Positions 34,102 through 45,329 of a stretch of 64,000 nt of DNA are shown here, piece after piece; within the stretch, counting starts at the first letter, position 1, and the number at the start of each line of letters is the position of its first letter. A model generated the notes under the pieces. That model saw nothing but the letters and a program-made list of their open reading frames with translations, made no database searches and was not told the origin of the DNA. The translations under genes were made by a program, and so were the position numbers. Origin of the DNA: Mytilus galloprovincialis (taxonomy: Eukaryota; Mollusca; Bivalvia; Mytilida; Mytilidae); assembly GCF_965363235.1 (NCBI RefSeq), contig NC_134845.1, forward strand, positions 65,067,261 to 65,131,260, given 5' to 3'.

Positions 34102-34927
34102 TAGGTTATTACCACGATCAACATTGAAAATGTGTAACCAAAATTAAAAGTTTCTATCTAGGAAAATACTTCTATACAAATTAAGACATAAAATTCAAGT
34201 AGGTAGCCAGGATATATTCTACAATGAAATCCTTAATATGTCGAGAATAAATTCCTCTGCAAACTATAATCTGTTTTCAAAGGAGAGGTTATAAATTTTT
34301 AAAACGAGTGTTAATCAGTCAGAGGCGTAGCCTCCCATGAGGCAATGAATGAGGCAACTGCCTCCCTAAATATTTGACCAGTAAAAATATTAGAAAGCAT
34401 AAATGTACAATTTGTATTTCGTAGCATTATGGTTACAGATATTCGACTTCTCTAACTTTCATTCTAAACGTAAGACATCCTGAAAAACTAAGTTTAATTT
34501 TTTTTAATAAAAGAGTCAACGTCGGTACAAATATACTGTTAGCAAGGGCCATTTTCATAATAAATACCACCTTAACAAGAATTTCTTTAAAACTAAAGTC
34601 ATAAAGGTGCCGCTTTTCATTGAAACAAATGTGTAACGTTTGGTCGACAGGGTGTATAACACAGAAATCATACAGAGTCTTTTAAAAAATGCGATGAAAT
34701 TAGTTGTATTTTCCTTTAACCTCAATTTCCTCAATACAAACGGTTATCTTACTGAATAAATAAAGTGTGATGACTGTTGATCACATCTATCTCTTTGAAC
34801 TTGAAATGATTGATACCAAATATACAGTTAGGCCCGTGTTTTATTTGAAAAAGAAAAAGAAAAACAGTTTAGAACTGGTTTATGACTGAATATGAATGAG
34901 CATGTAGGATATTGAATTGAAACTTAA

Positions 34928-35326
34928 GGATGTACTTAGGTGAGGTTTTGGAATAACTGTCAAATATTCGGACTCCTTGATGTTTTTCCATACGATACAA
35001 GGTAAAATAGTTTGCCCCATAACACCTATTTATCTTTTAACATAAGATTTAATAGCTCATAAAAGGTCATTTGACAAAATTTAGGCAGATTCTTGATTTT
35101 CTTTCGTTTGATTTGAGACCCAAATATTACAAAGCAAATATAAGGTAAAAGTCCGAGTCAGCCTTTTCCCGCCATATTTTTTAAATGAAATATCTCAAAA
35201 AGGAGCTCCATGACCTATCAATATTTTTAGCTTATGTTGATCCTTAACTGCTACTCTTCAAGCTTAAAGTATCAATTTTGAATTTTTGATTTATTTTATT
35301 TTACCTTAGATCACCTAAGTACATCC
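34928..35326. mobile_element. TTAA-flanked MITE, 399 bp
   Basis: TTAA on both sides (34924-34927, 35327-35330). Perfect 16-bp ends GGATGTACTTAGGTGA and its inverse. TTAA duplication points to piggyBac- or Kolobok-like mobilisation. Confidence 0.85.
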
Positions 35327-35344
35327 TTAAGTTGGACAAGTAAA

Positions 35345-35650
35345 GGGATATTTGGGTAGAAAGCAGGTTCAATTTATTGCAAATGCAACGTTAGATGTGT
35401 CTGAAGTTTCAATGGGTGATATGAGTGTGATAGAAATAGTGCGTAAGATATCATTGAGCTGAGGGCAAGGTTTTGTGCATGGTCAATGTAAGAAAGGCAA
35501 TTATAAATCTTGTAGATGTAAATGTGGAAGAATAATTTCAACTCTTGGTGTCACACTTCTCTGTCTTGTAGCAACAAGTAAACATAACATGTTTCTATAA
35601 TGTATGAAAATGTAGTATTGTATGCACGCTGTAAATCATGTACCTATCGT
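35345..35650 (+). mobile_element. fossil repeat R, left half
   Basis: Aligns with the reverse complement of 25780-26040 (shared 'agatatcattgag', 'caaggttt.gtgcat', 'gtcttgtagcaacaagtaaa'). Broken, old. The right half lies at 37075-37205, beyond a LINE insertion. Confidence 0.5.
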
Positions 35651-35801
35651 TGCTTTTGATTATTACTCTTTAAAATAAATAAATAAATAAATAATCTTTA
35701 TTTCAAGAGGATGATCCCATTAGTTAAAACTAATCTTCCTGAGAGTCCTCAAAATAATAATAACATATTTATAAGTACATACAGTATTATAATGATATAT
35801 T

Positions 35802-35956
35802 TACGGAAGCCCTGGAGTGCCACGCAAAAAAAATAATTACATCTTGCGTGTGTTATGTAACTTGTGCGCACAAGATAGAAACTCGTGCGCACAAGTTAGT
35901 AACTTGTGCGCGCAAGTTGTAATTATTTTTTTGCGTGGCACTCCAGGGCTTCCGTA
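35802..35956. mobile_element. 155-bp MITE with TATATT target duplication
   Basis: TATATT at 35796-35801 and 35957-35962. The roughly 45-bp TIRs begin TACGGAAGCCCTGGAGTGCC. The centre holds three near-copies of the palindrome CTTGTGCGCACAAG. Confidence 0.9.
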
Positions 35957-36138
35957 TATATTATACACAATATACAATTGTATTTGAATAATAATGAAAA
36001 AGCAAATTAATTTGCACAATTGATGAAAAATTTGTAATATTTTGTTTTCAAAGATTCGAGTGTATTACTTATTTTTATTTCATTTGGTAAACTGTTCCAT
36101 ATTTGAGAACCTGAATAATTTTTATGTAAATGTTTTCT

Positions 36139-37010
36139 TTAACTAAAATTTGTTTTTGGTTTTGGAAGATTTAATACTTTTTCATCAGCTGAACGTAAGT
36201 TATAATTTTGATTATCAGTAAAATGAAAATTTTCTTTTAAATAGTTAGGAACCATATCATTTAATGATTTAAATACAAGTATTGTCTTTTGGTATTGAAT
36301 GCGTTTTTCCACATTAAACCAGTGTAAACTAATAAACAATAAACTGGATGATGTCATTATGTCAGCTTCTACTATAACCCTAGCAGATTTCTTTAATAAC
36401 TTATTAAGTTTATTTATTCCACTTTCATAACAACTTCCCCATATATTGCAACAATCAAACAATGGCAGAATATAAGCATTAAGGTGGTACCTAACACTAC
36501 AGGGAGATAACTCTGTAAAGTCAGGTAAACGTTTTAATTACCTTGTGTTGTAAAAGGAATATTAGGCTTCTTAATGATCAAAACTGGTGTTTGTCAAATT
36601 GATATATAACCAGTGTAATTTTTCTGACAAAACGGTTGGTTCAAAATTTTTTAAATTTTTCATATTTTTATTTAAGGCCCAAAGTAAATACTTTGACAAA
36701 ATTTTATGAAAATTAAACGAGCCAAATTAATTTTAGTGAAAGTGTTGGGTACCACCTTAAAATAGATAATACGTAAATGCATATTTTCTTATCTTTTGTA
36801 ATAAATTGATTCTATTTGAAATTGTACATGACATTTTATCTATTTGCTCATTCCAATATAGGTTTTTGTCAATATATAAACCAAGAAGTTTTTCACAATC
36901 TACATTTCTCTATTTGTTCATTTGCAATATTGATATCTAAACTGTTTCCAGTTGAACAAAGTTGTGATTCAGTAAATTTCAAATGTATGTTCTGCTTCAT
37001 TTATTTTCAA
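36139..37010 (-). mobile_element. LINE remnant, reverse-transcriptase C-terminal part
   Basis: Minus strand, 5' to 3': KLLGLYIDKNLYWNEQIDKM (about 36890-36820), RINLLQKIRKYAF, then after an inserted MITE AYILPLFDCCNIWGS, KLLKKSARVI, LLFISLHWFNVEKRIQYQKT and NLRSADEKVLNLPKPKT. This is the usual thumb/C-terminal order of Jockey/CR1-like LINEs. The upstream part is out of frame and the 5' end is missing. A TTAA MITE (36483-36756) splits it, and it itself splits repeat R. Confidence 0.8.
36483..36756. mobile_element. TTAA-flanked MITE inside the LINE
   Basis: TTAA at 36479-36482 and 36757-36760. Ends GGTGGTACCTAACAC and GTGTTGGGTACCACC are near-perfect inverted copies. From memory this is an abundant Mytilus MITE. 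Confidence 0.88.
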
Positions 37011-37074
37011 ATTTTGTACTAGACTTTAGTTACAACTATTTTTAAGCAATATTTTGTACATGTTATAACATATA

Positions 37075-37205
37075 CGATGTACTTTTGTACATGTTATACA
37101 TTTATTTTTGCATTGTGCAAGTTATAACATGTACAATATTTCTGCACATGTTACAACATATACAAAATCGCAACTTGTGGACGAAATATATATGTATATA
37201 GTTAA
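37075..37205 (+). mobile_element. fossil repeat R, right half
   Basis: 'tgtacatgttata', 'tttttgcattgtgcaag' and 'tgtacaatatttct' match the reverse complement of 25640-25760. Separated from 35345-35650 by the LINE and the 35.8-kb MITE. Confidence 0.6.
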
Positions 37206-37894
37206 TTTTTTTTTAAATATCCCGACGGTGTGACCGTGTCCTCGACCCATATAAAGAATCGAATATTTGTTTTCCATTTTCTCTTTTTAAATCAGCGCTC
37301 TAAACAGAATTTTAATGGGCTAGCTCAAACGGTAACAATCTACAGGAAGACGTGTCGCCCCATGTCATAAAATAATCTAACATCGAAACTTACAATTTAA
37401 AGGAGGACGTAACGCCCAACCACACCCTCCCCTTGGACATACAATCCCAACACCGAACACACCTTTCCTTGATATAGTCCAAAATGTAATTTGTTATTCG
37501 GAGAATATGAAGTGTTATGATTGACCAGGCAAGGGATCGAAATCGCATCTTTTTGCACCATAGCCTATCAGGTTACTGTGAGATCAATAAAACAACGGCG
37601 TAGATATGTTTCGAACTAGCAGCCATGTAGTAACTGATCCGATGTAACTAAATGTATTCATAGAAATAGAAAGTTGACAATTTGAAAGTTGAAACAATCT
37701 CTTTTATCGTAGAGTTTTGTTCTCAATCGCCCCTCATTGTAAGATACGAGGCAGACTTAACTGCATCTATTGTATCCTTTATATCAAGTTCAATTGAATA
37801 GATGCGTTCAACACAGTCACCTAACTTTGTATTATTTAGTGTGATTTAAAATCTGTTCCATAGTCGAATAGCTAAAATTGTACAAAGCAAAGTA

Positions 37895-38580
37895 ATTGAT
37901 TGATGGTCGTTCAATTTTCGTTTAGTGGCAAATATCTCATGCATGTTTAAGATGAAAACCAATGAAAAAATATATGAGTAGGCGATGTAACGTGGCCAGA
38001 TCTTCCGAAATTAAGGACGTGATGCGTAGACTGGAAAAATGTATCTTGGAAAAGGACAGAAACTTGACCTTGCAAATGTTCAACTACGGAGCAAACAACA
38101 AGTTGTTGCTAGAATTATTCAACGTGACGAAAGCGTGACACGCTTCCAACATGAGGCATCGGAGATGACTTTCCTATTCCGACCATACGTAGCTACCTAT
38201 AGAGTCTACTTATACGTAACTTACCGCACGACCGGACTGACGCCCCTCTTTATCATAGGTGCTACTATTTGATGGAATAGGACCAGCTGACCATATTTCT
38301 ATATCATGTTTGCGCCTGTCCCAAGTGAGGAGCCTCTGACCTTTGTTAGTCTTGTATGTTTTTTTTTTAATTTTAGTTCATTTATATGTTTTTGAGTTTA
38401 GTATGACGTCCATTTTCACTGAACTAGTACACATTTGTATTTAGGGGCCAGATGAAGCCCGCCTCCGGGTGCGGGATTTTCTCGTTGTGTTAAAGACCCA
38501 TTGTGGCCTTCGGCTGTTTCTGCTCTTTGGTCGGATTGTTGTCTCTTTGACATATTCCCCGTTTCCATTCTTAATTTTAT
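37895..38580 (+). repeat. family B dispersed repeat, long copy
   Basis: Runs from 'attgattgatggtcgttc' and 'ggcaaatatctcatgcatg' through 'catgaggcatcggagatgac' and 'cctgtcccaagtgaggagcc' to 'tttgacatattccccg'. The 77-codon open frame 38039-38272 lies inside it and is part of the repeat. Shorter 3' copies occur at 12.7 and 41.3 kb. Confidence 0.65.
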
Positions 38581-38999
38581 TATACTTAGTGCTAAGAGCT
38601 AAGAGTGAAAAGTCATCAAAATTAAACCAATCGAATATGCAAATCGTATTACTCCAGAAAAGTGCTTTGAATCCTTTGAATGGTATGTCTACCAGATTTC
38701 AACATAAATCATTCACAAGATAAACACATATGTCGCAAATACCCAGTTTTATTAAAACAGTAAGCAGAGAACGAGTTATAGTGATGGAATCTGTTTCTCT
38801 AATGATTTTTATCCTTCCTTTTCAAAGATTTGCAGAAAGTTGTGTTCTTTATATATGACGTCATCAGGCACGGTCGCCTTTTTCATGACGTGACAATAGA
38901 AATTTCAGAAGAAACCAAGAAAATTTGACGTCATAATTAAATTTCGACCAATCGTTTGCCGAGAACAGACATTTCATTAGTGAGGAGAAATATTTTTCT

Positions 39000-40330
39000 C
39001 ACACCGATCAAGAAATGTGAAAATGATAGTACAAAAATTAGAGAAAAATAAATATTCAACAATTTCTGAAATAAATAATCAAATTCTTAAATGGATAAAC
39101 AAACAAGTAAAAAATATTACCGACAATTATTGCAATAGCTTACCATTTAGAGATAGAAATAATACTTCCGAATTGATTTAAATAAACTCAATTAATGTCA
39201 ACGAAAATGATATATGATATCTTATTCCATGGTTCTTACATAAAAGCGTTGGTCTGCAGTAGAACTGTTTTGATAATGAACTTATATTCAATTGTAAGAC
39301 CTAGTCAATTTCAAAGTCGATGTTGTATAGGAAATGCTTACAGATCAATAACTGCCTATAAATTTGATACCTTCTTTATAACCAATCAAATTTGATTTTG
39401 ACATTAAATTTGTTCGAAAAATTATAAAAATAAGATAAAGATAAGGATAAAAAAAAATAATGTTATTAGAAGAAAATACATGTATAAACATGTTACCAAA
39501 AAAATGTTAATATAAGTATCAAAAACAATTAAAATTTTTGACTTGAATCAAACTTCTTACGCCCTTTACATATTTACTGAAATACTTTAGGATACATTTC
39601 ATTTAATTCTATACATATTGTTATAAATCAACAAATGTAGATTTTGTCTATATCATTATTTAAATAAACTTTTTACATGGAATACATTTGATAATAACCT
39701 AGTATTTACACTAGATAAAATTAAATGGAAATACCAACAAAAAATATGTTGGAAACGGATTTTTGGTGAGTTAATTAGTTTGGAAAACAACAAGGTACGT
39801 TCAGAAAGCACTTCTAAGGTACTTAAATTTAATTATTCTATTTTAAGTACTTCTATTTAAGCAATAGACTATAGCTTTGAACGTTTGCCTTATGTTTGAA
39901 GTTTGACTAGAATTATAGGATATTAAAAAGTCAATATAAAAAATGCATATATCATGTATATATACAGAGGGTCTGGATAGGGGATCATTGATTTTTTATT
40001 CTTTTTTTTTTCAGACCATTTTTCTGTATTTTTTATTCATTTTGCCCATTATTCTCTGTTCATATTTTACGCATATTTTACATATTTTTTATTGTTCTGC
40101 ATTTTTTGTCCATTATTCTTTATTATGTAAACCAAATCAAGACCATCATGCCAGTATTTATATTTATGTATTGTGCAATAAGTGTATTATTTGTGTAATA
40201 GGAGAAAGATTTGTAAAAGCAAATTAACTTGTTTCGGAATCCTTAATATTTATTTCAATTGTATCATATCGTTTTGTGATGATTTATCTGAATAAATATT
40301 GTTTAAACTCAAATGTGGTGAAGACTGAAG
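39000..40330. other. AT-rich stretch, no gene seen
   Basis: Low-complexity sequence, including a T-rich block near 39985-40120. No recognisable coding or repeat structure. Confidence 0.5.
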
Positions 40331-40430
40331 AACCCACCTGTCGAGTTATTTAAAAGTGTGCACTACATTTTTAGGTTATTTCGAATAGACAGAACAAATA
40401 TTACATTCATGCCTTATAATTCAATACTAA
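40330..40430 (-). mobile_element. fragment of the hairpin MITE seen at 10.0 and 21.0 kb
   Basis: 'gagttatttaaaagtgtgca', 'gaatagacagaacaaat' and 'ccttataattcaatac' match 20975-21065 in order; most of the element is missing. Confidence 0.65.
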
Positions 40431-40597
40431 ATTAGGAGCTTTTTTGTGGTTGTTGTTGGTAGCTGTTGGCCTTATTTGTTTTTCGTTTGTTGTGTAGCAA
40501 AAATCAGTTTTTCTTTTAAATGATTTTACAATTTTGTCTTAACGGAGAGCGAAAAATGGTTATATGTAAGTTATGTATTTGAGACACAAATACGAAT

Positions 40598-40890
40598 TGG
40601 TGATGATGATGATTGGTGTCTGTTTAACGTCCAGCGGCAAATTAAATGCAAATTCAGTACGATAGCATGTTAATGTAAAACGAATATTAACACTGCTTTT
40701 CACAAGGTAACAATTCACAAAAAGACACTATTCTGTATCCTGTCTTTGGTATTACTCCATAATGTCGCGTGCTAGCGGAGAAGTAGCAAATACCAATACT
40801 AAAGTCTTTGATTTAATCCGGTTGGGGTTCGAACCCACGACCTTCTAGCATCGAGGCGAACACCCTTCCACAAGACCAACGAGGCGATTG
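40598..40890 (-). mobile_element. tRNA-derived SINE
   Basis: Minus strand starts at about 40889 with CGCCTCGTTGGTCTTGTGG (box A) and has box B GGTTCGAACCCC about 50 nt on. The body ends GGACGTTAAACAGACACC with a short (ATC)n tail. tRNA head, RNA polymerase III boxes and simple tail define a SINE; V-SINE-type elements are known in molluscs, but the subfamily is not determined here. Confidence 0.8.
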
Positions 40891-41334
40891 TACATATGAC
40901 TTGGAGATGAACAACTAGCAGTGTTATGACTTTGAGATGAAGAATATCCATTCTTTTTTGTCAAATATTTGTACGGATTTGTCGTGACCTAATACATCAT
41001 ATCCCATCTTTGTCGTCACGTTATTATCTAACACACGCATGATTCTAGTGAACATGAAAATGTTGTTAAAACAAATGTCCTGCAACTACAATGTAAAGGG
41101 AGAGAAGCCATGCAAATAGGGAAAATCTGATGCCGTTTGATTTTTGTCTGTTGCATCCAACACTTGAATGAACGTGTGATTCAAAAATGGAAGATCCTCG
41201 GATTTTAAAAACGTGAACTTTGAATTTACTTAACAGCATCACTAAATTTGTAAAAGATTTTTCAAAAATCTGTTGCAAAATTTTCTATTGGTGTCAAACT
41301 GCCAATGATACCACTCATGTCAATTTAAAGCATA

Positions 41335-41425
41335 AATATACATATGGGCTGCTTTTTGCTCTTGTGTCGGGTTGCTGTCTCTTTGACACTTTCCCAGTTT
41401 CCATTCTCAATTTTATAAGGTGTAC
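41335..41425 (+). repeat. family B repeat, 3' end
   Basis: 'gggctgctttttgctcttg', 'cgggttgctgtctctttgac', 'ccagtttccattctcaattt'. Confidence 0.65.
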
Positions 41426-41908
41426 TTAAGGTGGAATAAAGTAAAGGATATCAATGAAGAAGGTATTTATAATTCACTAGAGAGAGTATATAGAAATATT
41501 TCGAAATAACGGTACCGCTTCCTTATCTAACCATGGAGATGTATTGCATATGTAAGGAGAGGGTCTTTGTATGGGTTGTAATATTAAACATGTCTTCTAC
41601 CCTACTGCTTGATTACTTTAATAAAATATTATTTATTATAACTAAATCATCTGTTTTCCTTAGCATGTATAAATGAAACGTAAAAATTATTCAGTCATGA
41701 TTTATTTAATTCGAAAAAAATTCATCACTTAGCCTAAAGGAAATAGAGAAACACTTACATAGACACAAAATTGTAGCAATATTTAACCTATAATTATCAA
41801 TAGTTATGTCTCATCCAAATACACTTAAGTGTATTCTTCCGTGTGTAACGTGAAAAGTTTATTGTACTTAATATCTTGACAAAAAGATTTATGTAGTTTA
41901 TATTAATA

Positions 41909-42580
41909 ATGCTTTTGATCGTGTTTACATTTTTGTTTTTGACTGGAGAATCGTACGGTTAGGGATAACATTTTATAAATAAGGGGTTTCCTCGTTATTG
42001 AAGGCCGTACGGTGTCCTAGAGTTGGTAACTTCTATGTCATTTGGTCTCACGTAGAGAGATGTCTCATTGCTAATCATACGACATCTTCTTATTTTTTTA
42101 TAAGAATAGAAAAATACACGTTATATATTTTTTTTAAATTGTATATATTGCTATATCAGAATTGTGTCCAATAGTGTTTGCGGTTTTATTATACATTTAC
42201 TTAAATCAAAATTAGATGTTTCTTTAATAATTATTTTTATGATTTGTATATCTACAAATAAATATTGTTATCAAATGAATGCACAAGCAATTTTTTCTTT
42301 TGTTCACTCTTTTGATAGACAATGTTGCCGGAATTCTTTCCTATCCGTATAATATGTAAACAGTGTCAATAGTCATGTCCTATCACATGAATGGAATCCA
42401 GGGCTCGGCTACAAAAAGACTTGTTCCGAAGGGATGGATTTTTCTTCATGTCCAACGATGAAATTAGTACTACGAATGGATGTCTTAATTTAAGTAGTTT
42501 TATCCATGTCAGCCCTGGTTTTCGAGTAAAGGGGATATTTGAAAAGAAAGAAAATATCAAACATAAGAATTGTAAGGATT
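41909..42580 (+). pseudogene. decayed Ly6-like paralogue
   Basis: Exon 1 at 41909-41957 reads MLLIVFTFLFLTGESYG, the same length and phase as the three other first exons, but its donor is GGTTAGG. Downstream, 42340-42500 shows a CKQCQ..SCP motif and, in another frame, TCSEGMDFSSCPTMKL, which may be the remains of exon 2. Stops and frame changes are present and no clean acceptor is visible. Exon 1 is convincing by its match to the paralogues; the rest is tentative. Confidence 0.5.
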
Positions 42581-42664
42581 AAACATATTTTTCTATAGGT
42601 TAAGGTTATTAAGGTCGCTGACATTCACACACCTTACATAAACATCCTTTTTTATTACATGCAT

Positions 42665-42895
42665 AATTCTTGAAATATTGTTTCTAAGTGGATTAATTGT
42701 ATAAAATCTACATTAGAAAACACAGCTTTGAGCTATGTGTGGAACAATCAATGTATTTTAAGAAATGTTGAAATAAAAATATATGTAAAGCAAATTTTAC
42801 ACGACCAGTTTACTCAAAAGTGGTTTAGTGATGCTGAAAACTCCTCAAGAGGTGATATTATTTACAGTTTAAACACAATGTTTGCTAAGAAATTA
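42665..42895 (+). mobile_element. LINE remnant (C-terminal part)
   Basis: Reads SKWINCIKSTLENTALSYVW then VKQILHDQFTQKWFSDAENS and RGDIIYSLN, a motif order common in molluscan LINE open reading frames near their C-terminus. It is cut at its 3' side by the 5.5-kb TIR element. A continuation (ENRIHITKLRRL) might lie at about 48445-48480, just right of that element, but that stretch also aligns with the Ly6-like exon 3. Confidence 0.55.
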
Positions 42896-43989
42896 CTTAC
42901 AGTGGAGATCAGTTCTAACCTCTCATAAATTCTGTCAGAATCTGTCAGGAGAACTGTTCTAGAACAGTATGTAGAACTGTCAGCCTGACACCTTTTAGTC
43001 AGTTCTAGGTTAGAACTGTTCTAGCTAGAACTGATTTGGTCAGTTCTACCTAGAACTGATTTGGACAGTTCTAGCTAGAACTGATCCTGACAGTTCTACC
43101 CTAGAACAGTTTTAGACAGTTCTAGCTAGAACTGACCAAATATTTGGTCAGTTCTACTTCTAGAACAGTTCTACGGTTAGAATTGATTTCAAATTCTACG
43201 GCTAGAATTGATTTATAAATTCTACAGCCAGAATTAATTTATAAATTCTACGGCTAAAATTGATTTATAAATTCTACGGCTAGAATTGATTTATAAATTC
43301 TACGGCTAGAATTGATTTATTAGTTGTAAGAAATATTTGTCTTAATATAAAGGCTTCGGCAAAATAGCGATTAATATTATCTAGAGTTTTGCTATTTTGC
43401 CGGTTTTATTTCAGATTTATAATCGGCAAGAGAACATGTTTAACCCCGCCATATTCTGCATGTATGTCAGTGCCTGTTCCAAGTCAGGAGCCCGTAATTC
43501 AGTGATTTTCTTTTGTTGATGTGTAGTATAAAATATTTGTTTTTCTTTCATTTTTTGTACATAAATTAGGCCGTTAATTAGTATTATGGAAGGGGGGGGG
43601 GTTATTATTTGAATTGTTTTACATTTTTTATTCTGGGAGTCAGGATGGCTCGTTATCACATAACAAAATTATCCTCATTAAGGCAGCAACCATTTGATAT
43701 TCTGGGGGGGGGGGGGGGGGCTATGGTTTTTTTTGGAAAAAAAAGTTTGTTTCCAGTTTTTGGAGAAAAAATAATTTGTTTATGATTCTGAGAAAAAAAA
43801 ATTGTTTGTTTCACCCTCAGCTGCCACTATATGTAATGCTAAAATTGAAAGAAAAAAATTGTTTTCGACTTGTCGCGAAAAAAATAGATTGTCCAGAAAA
43901 AAAACCCATAGCCCACCCTAGAAAATCAAATGGTTGCTGCCTAACCAAATGTAATATCTGTTTACGAGTAGTTTTCATACCTCGGACGG

Positions 43990-45312
43990 GATCTCCTGTA
44001 GTTGGTGATCGCAATACTGGTATACCAGTATTGTCCACAATACTGGTATAAAAATTTTGTACCAGTATTGTAACTTTTTTTTTAAGAAACAACAATACTG
44101 GTACATTACTGATATACCAGTATTGTAGTTGTATTGTTGACTATACTTTAAGGTGTATAATGAAAAGTGAATTTTAATCAAAATTAGACATTGAAGGTCC
44201 AAGGGAGATTAAATAAACTCAAAAAGATTATAGAGGATAATTGTGAAATCAGAGACATATAATACAATTGTATTATATGTCTCTGGTGAAATCAATTAAC
44301 ATCCAGTTAAAAATAATAACTATACTTGTACAAATAAACTAAAGATTATTTTAATTAACTCATATTATTCAAACAACTTTTAGTTATATAAATAATTGCT
44401 AGTAATTTTAACATATTTCTATCATGTCTATATTTTATTTACATGTATGCCATCGTATATTTTTTACAGATATATTTTTATACATGTATACATGCACTTA
44501 GATCATATGCATTTGTTGGTCTTTATTTTCTTATTAATCTTTCTCAATAAAAGATATCAATATCCATTTAACATAAAAAGTTGCTTCATAGGGAAACCTG
44601 ATTATAACCAAATCAACTAGTTTGTCTACATACATGTAAATGTTAAGGGTAGTTAAAGCAGGTGATTCAATACCATGGGCAATACAATTTGTAGCAGATA
44701 TATCTACTGGTACAAATACTAATACATGTACATGTATTAAACATGCACTCCTACAGTAGGAGAGCCGCACAGGTGCTATCTAAAGAAGCTTGTAATCTAG
44801 TAGGCGTAAGAGAAAGTCAACAGACTGAATACCTAAATATCAATATAGGAAGTGGGGGTTACAGAAATGCCATCTGAAGAAGAAATAAACAATACCAATG
44901 TTGTTGATACCGAAGCTATAACAGCATCAATGTCAATATAAAATTCACTAAAATATACTATTGAGTCTTAAGAGCTGGAAGAAAACATTAAGAAGAAAGT
45001 AAAGAGTTTGTTAAAATGCTGAGACAGTACAGTTCCCTTTTAAAAGAAAAAAACCATCAGAAGATTTAAAACTTTCTTTGATTACAATCACAGTGTACCA
45101 TCAATGGCATTATCAGTTAAACATACAATCATTCCATATAAAATTGTCATGTCATATGTTAATATCATTATGTATGTATATGTGACACCTTTGATAAAAG
45201 ATTAATTACCTATATGTATTGTTTATTTAAAAAAACACAATACTGGTACAAAATTTTAGTATTGTGGACAATACTGGTATACCAGTATTGCGATCACCAA
45301 CTACAGGAGATC
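43990..45312. mobile_element. Mutator-like non-autonomous element, 1323 bp, 10-bp target duplication
   Basis: CCTCGGACGG on both sides (43980-43989, 45313-45322). TIRs of about 95 bp start GATCTCCTGTAGTTGG and contain the palindrome CAATACTGGTATACCAGTAT. Long TIRs with a 9-11 bp duplication are typical of Mutator-like elements. The interior includes a 34-bp perfect palindrome (44251-44284) and a 43-codon frame from 44742 (ARRAAQ-like: SRRAAQVLSKEAC, then LNINIGSGGYRNA) that may be a captured gene fragment; I cannot identify it. Confidence 0.82.
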
Positions 45313-45329
45313 CCTCGGACGGACTGTTT

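Noticed and set aside
40839-40889. tRNA gene
   Set aside because: Boxes A and B are good, but there is no closing acceptor stem or proper anticodon arm, and the sequence continues into a SINE body with a simple tail.
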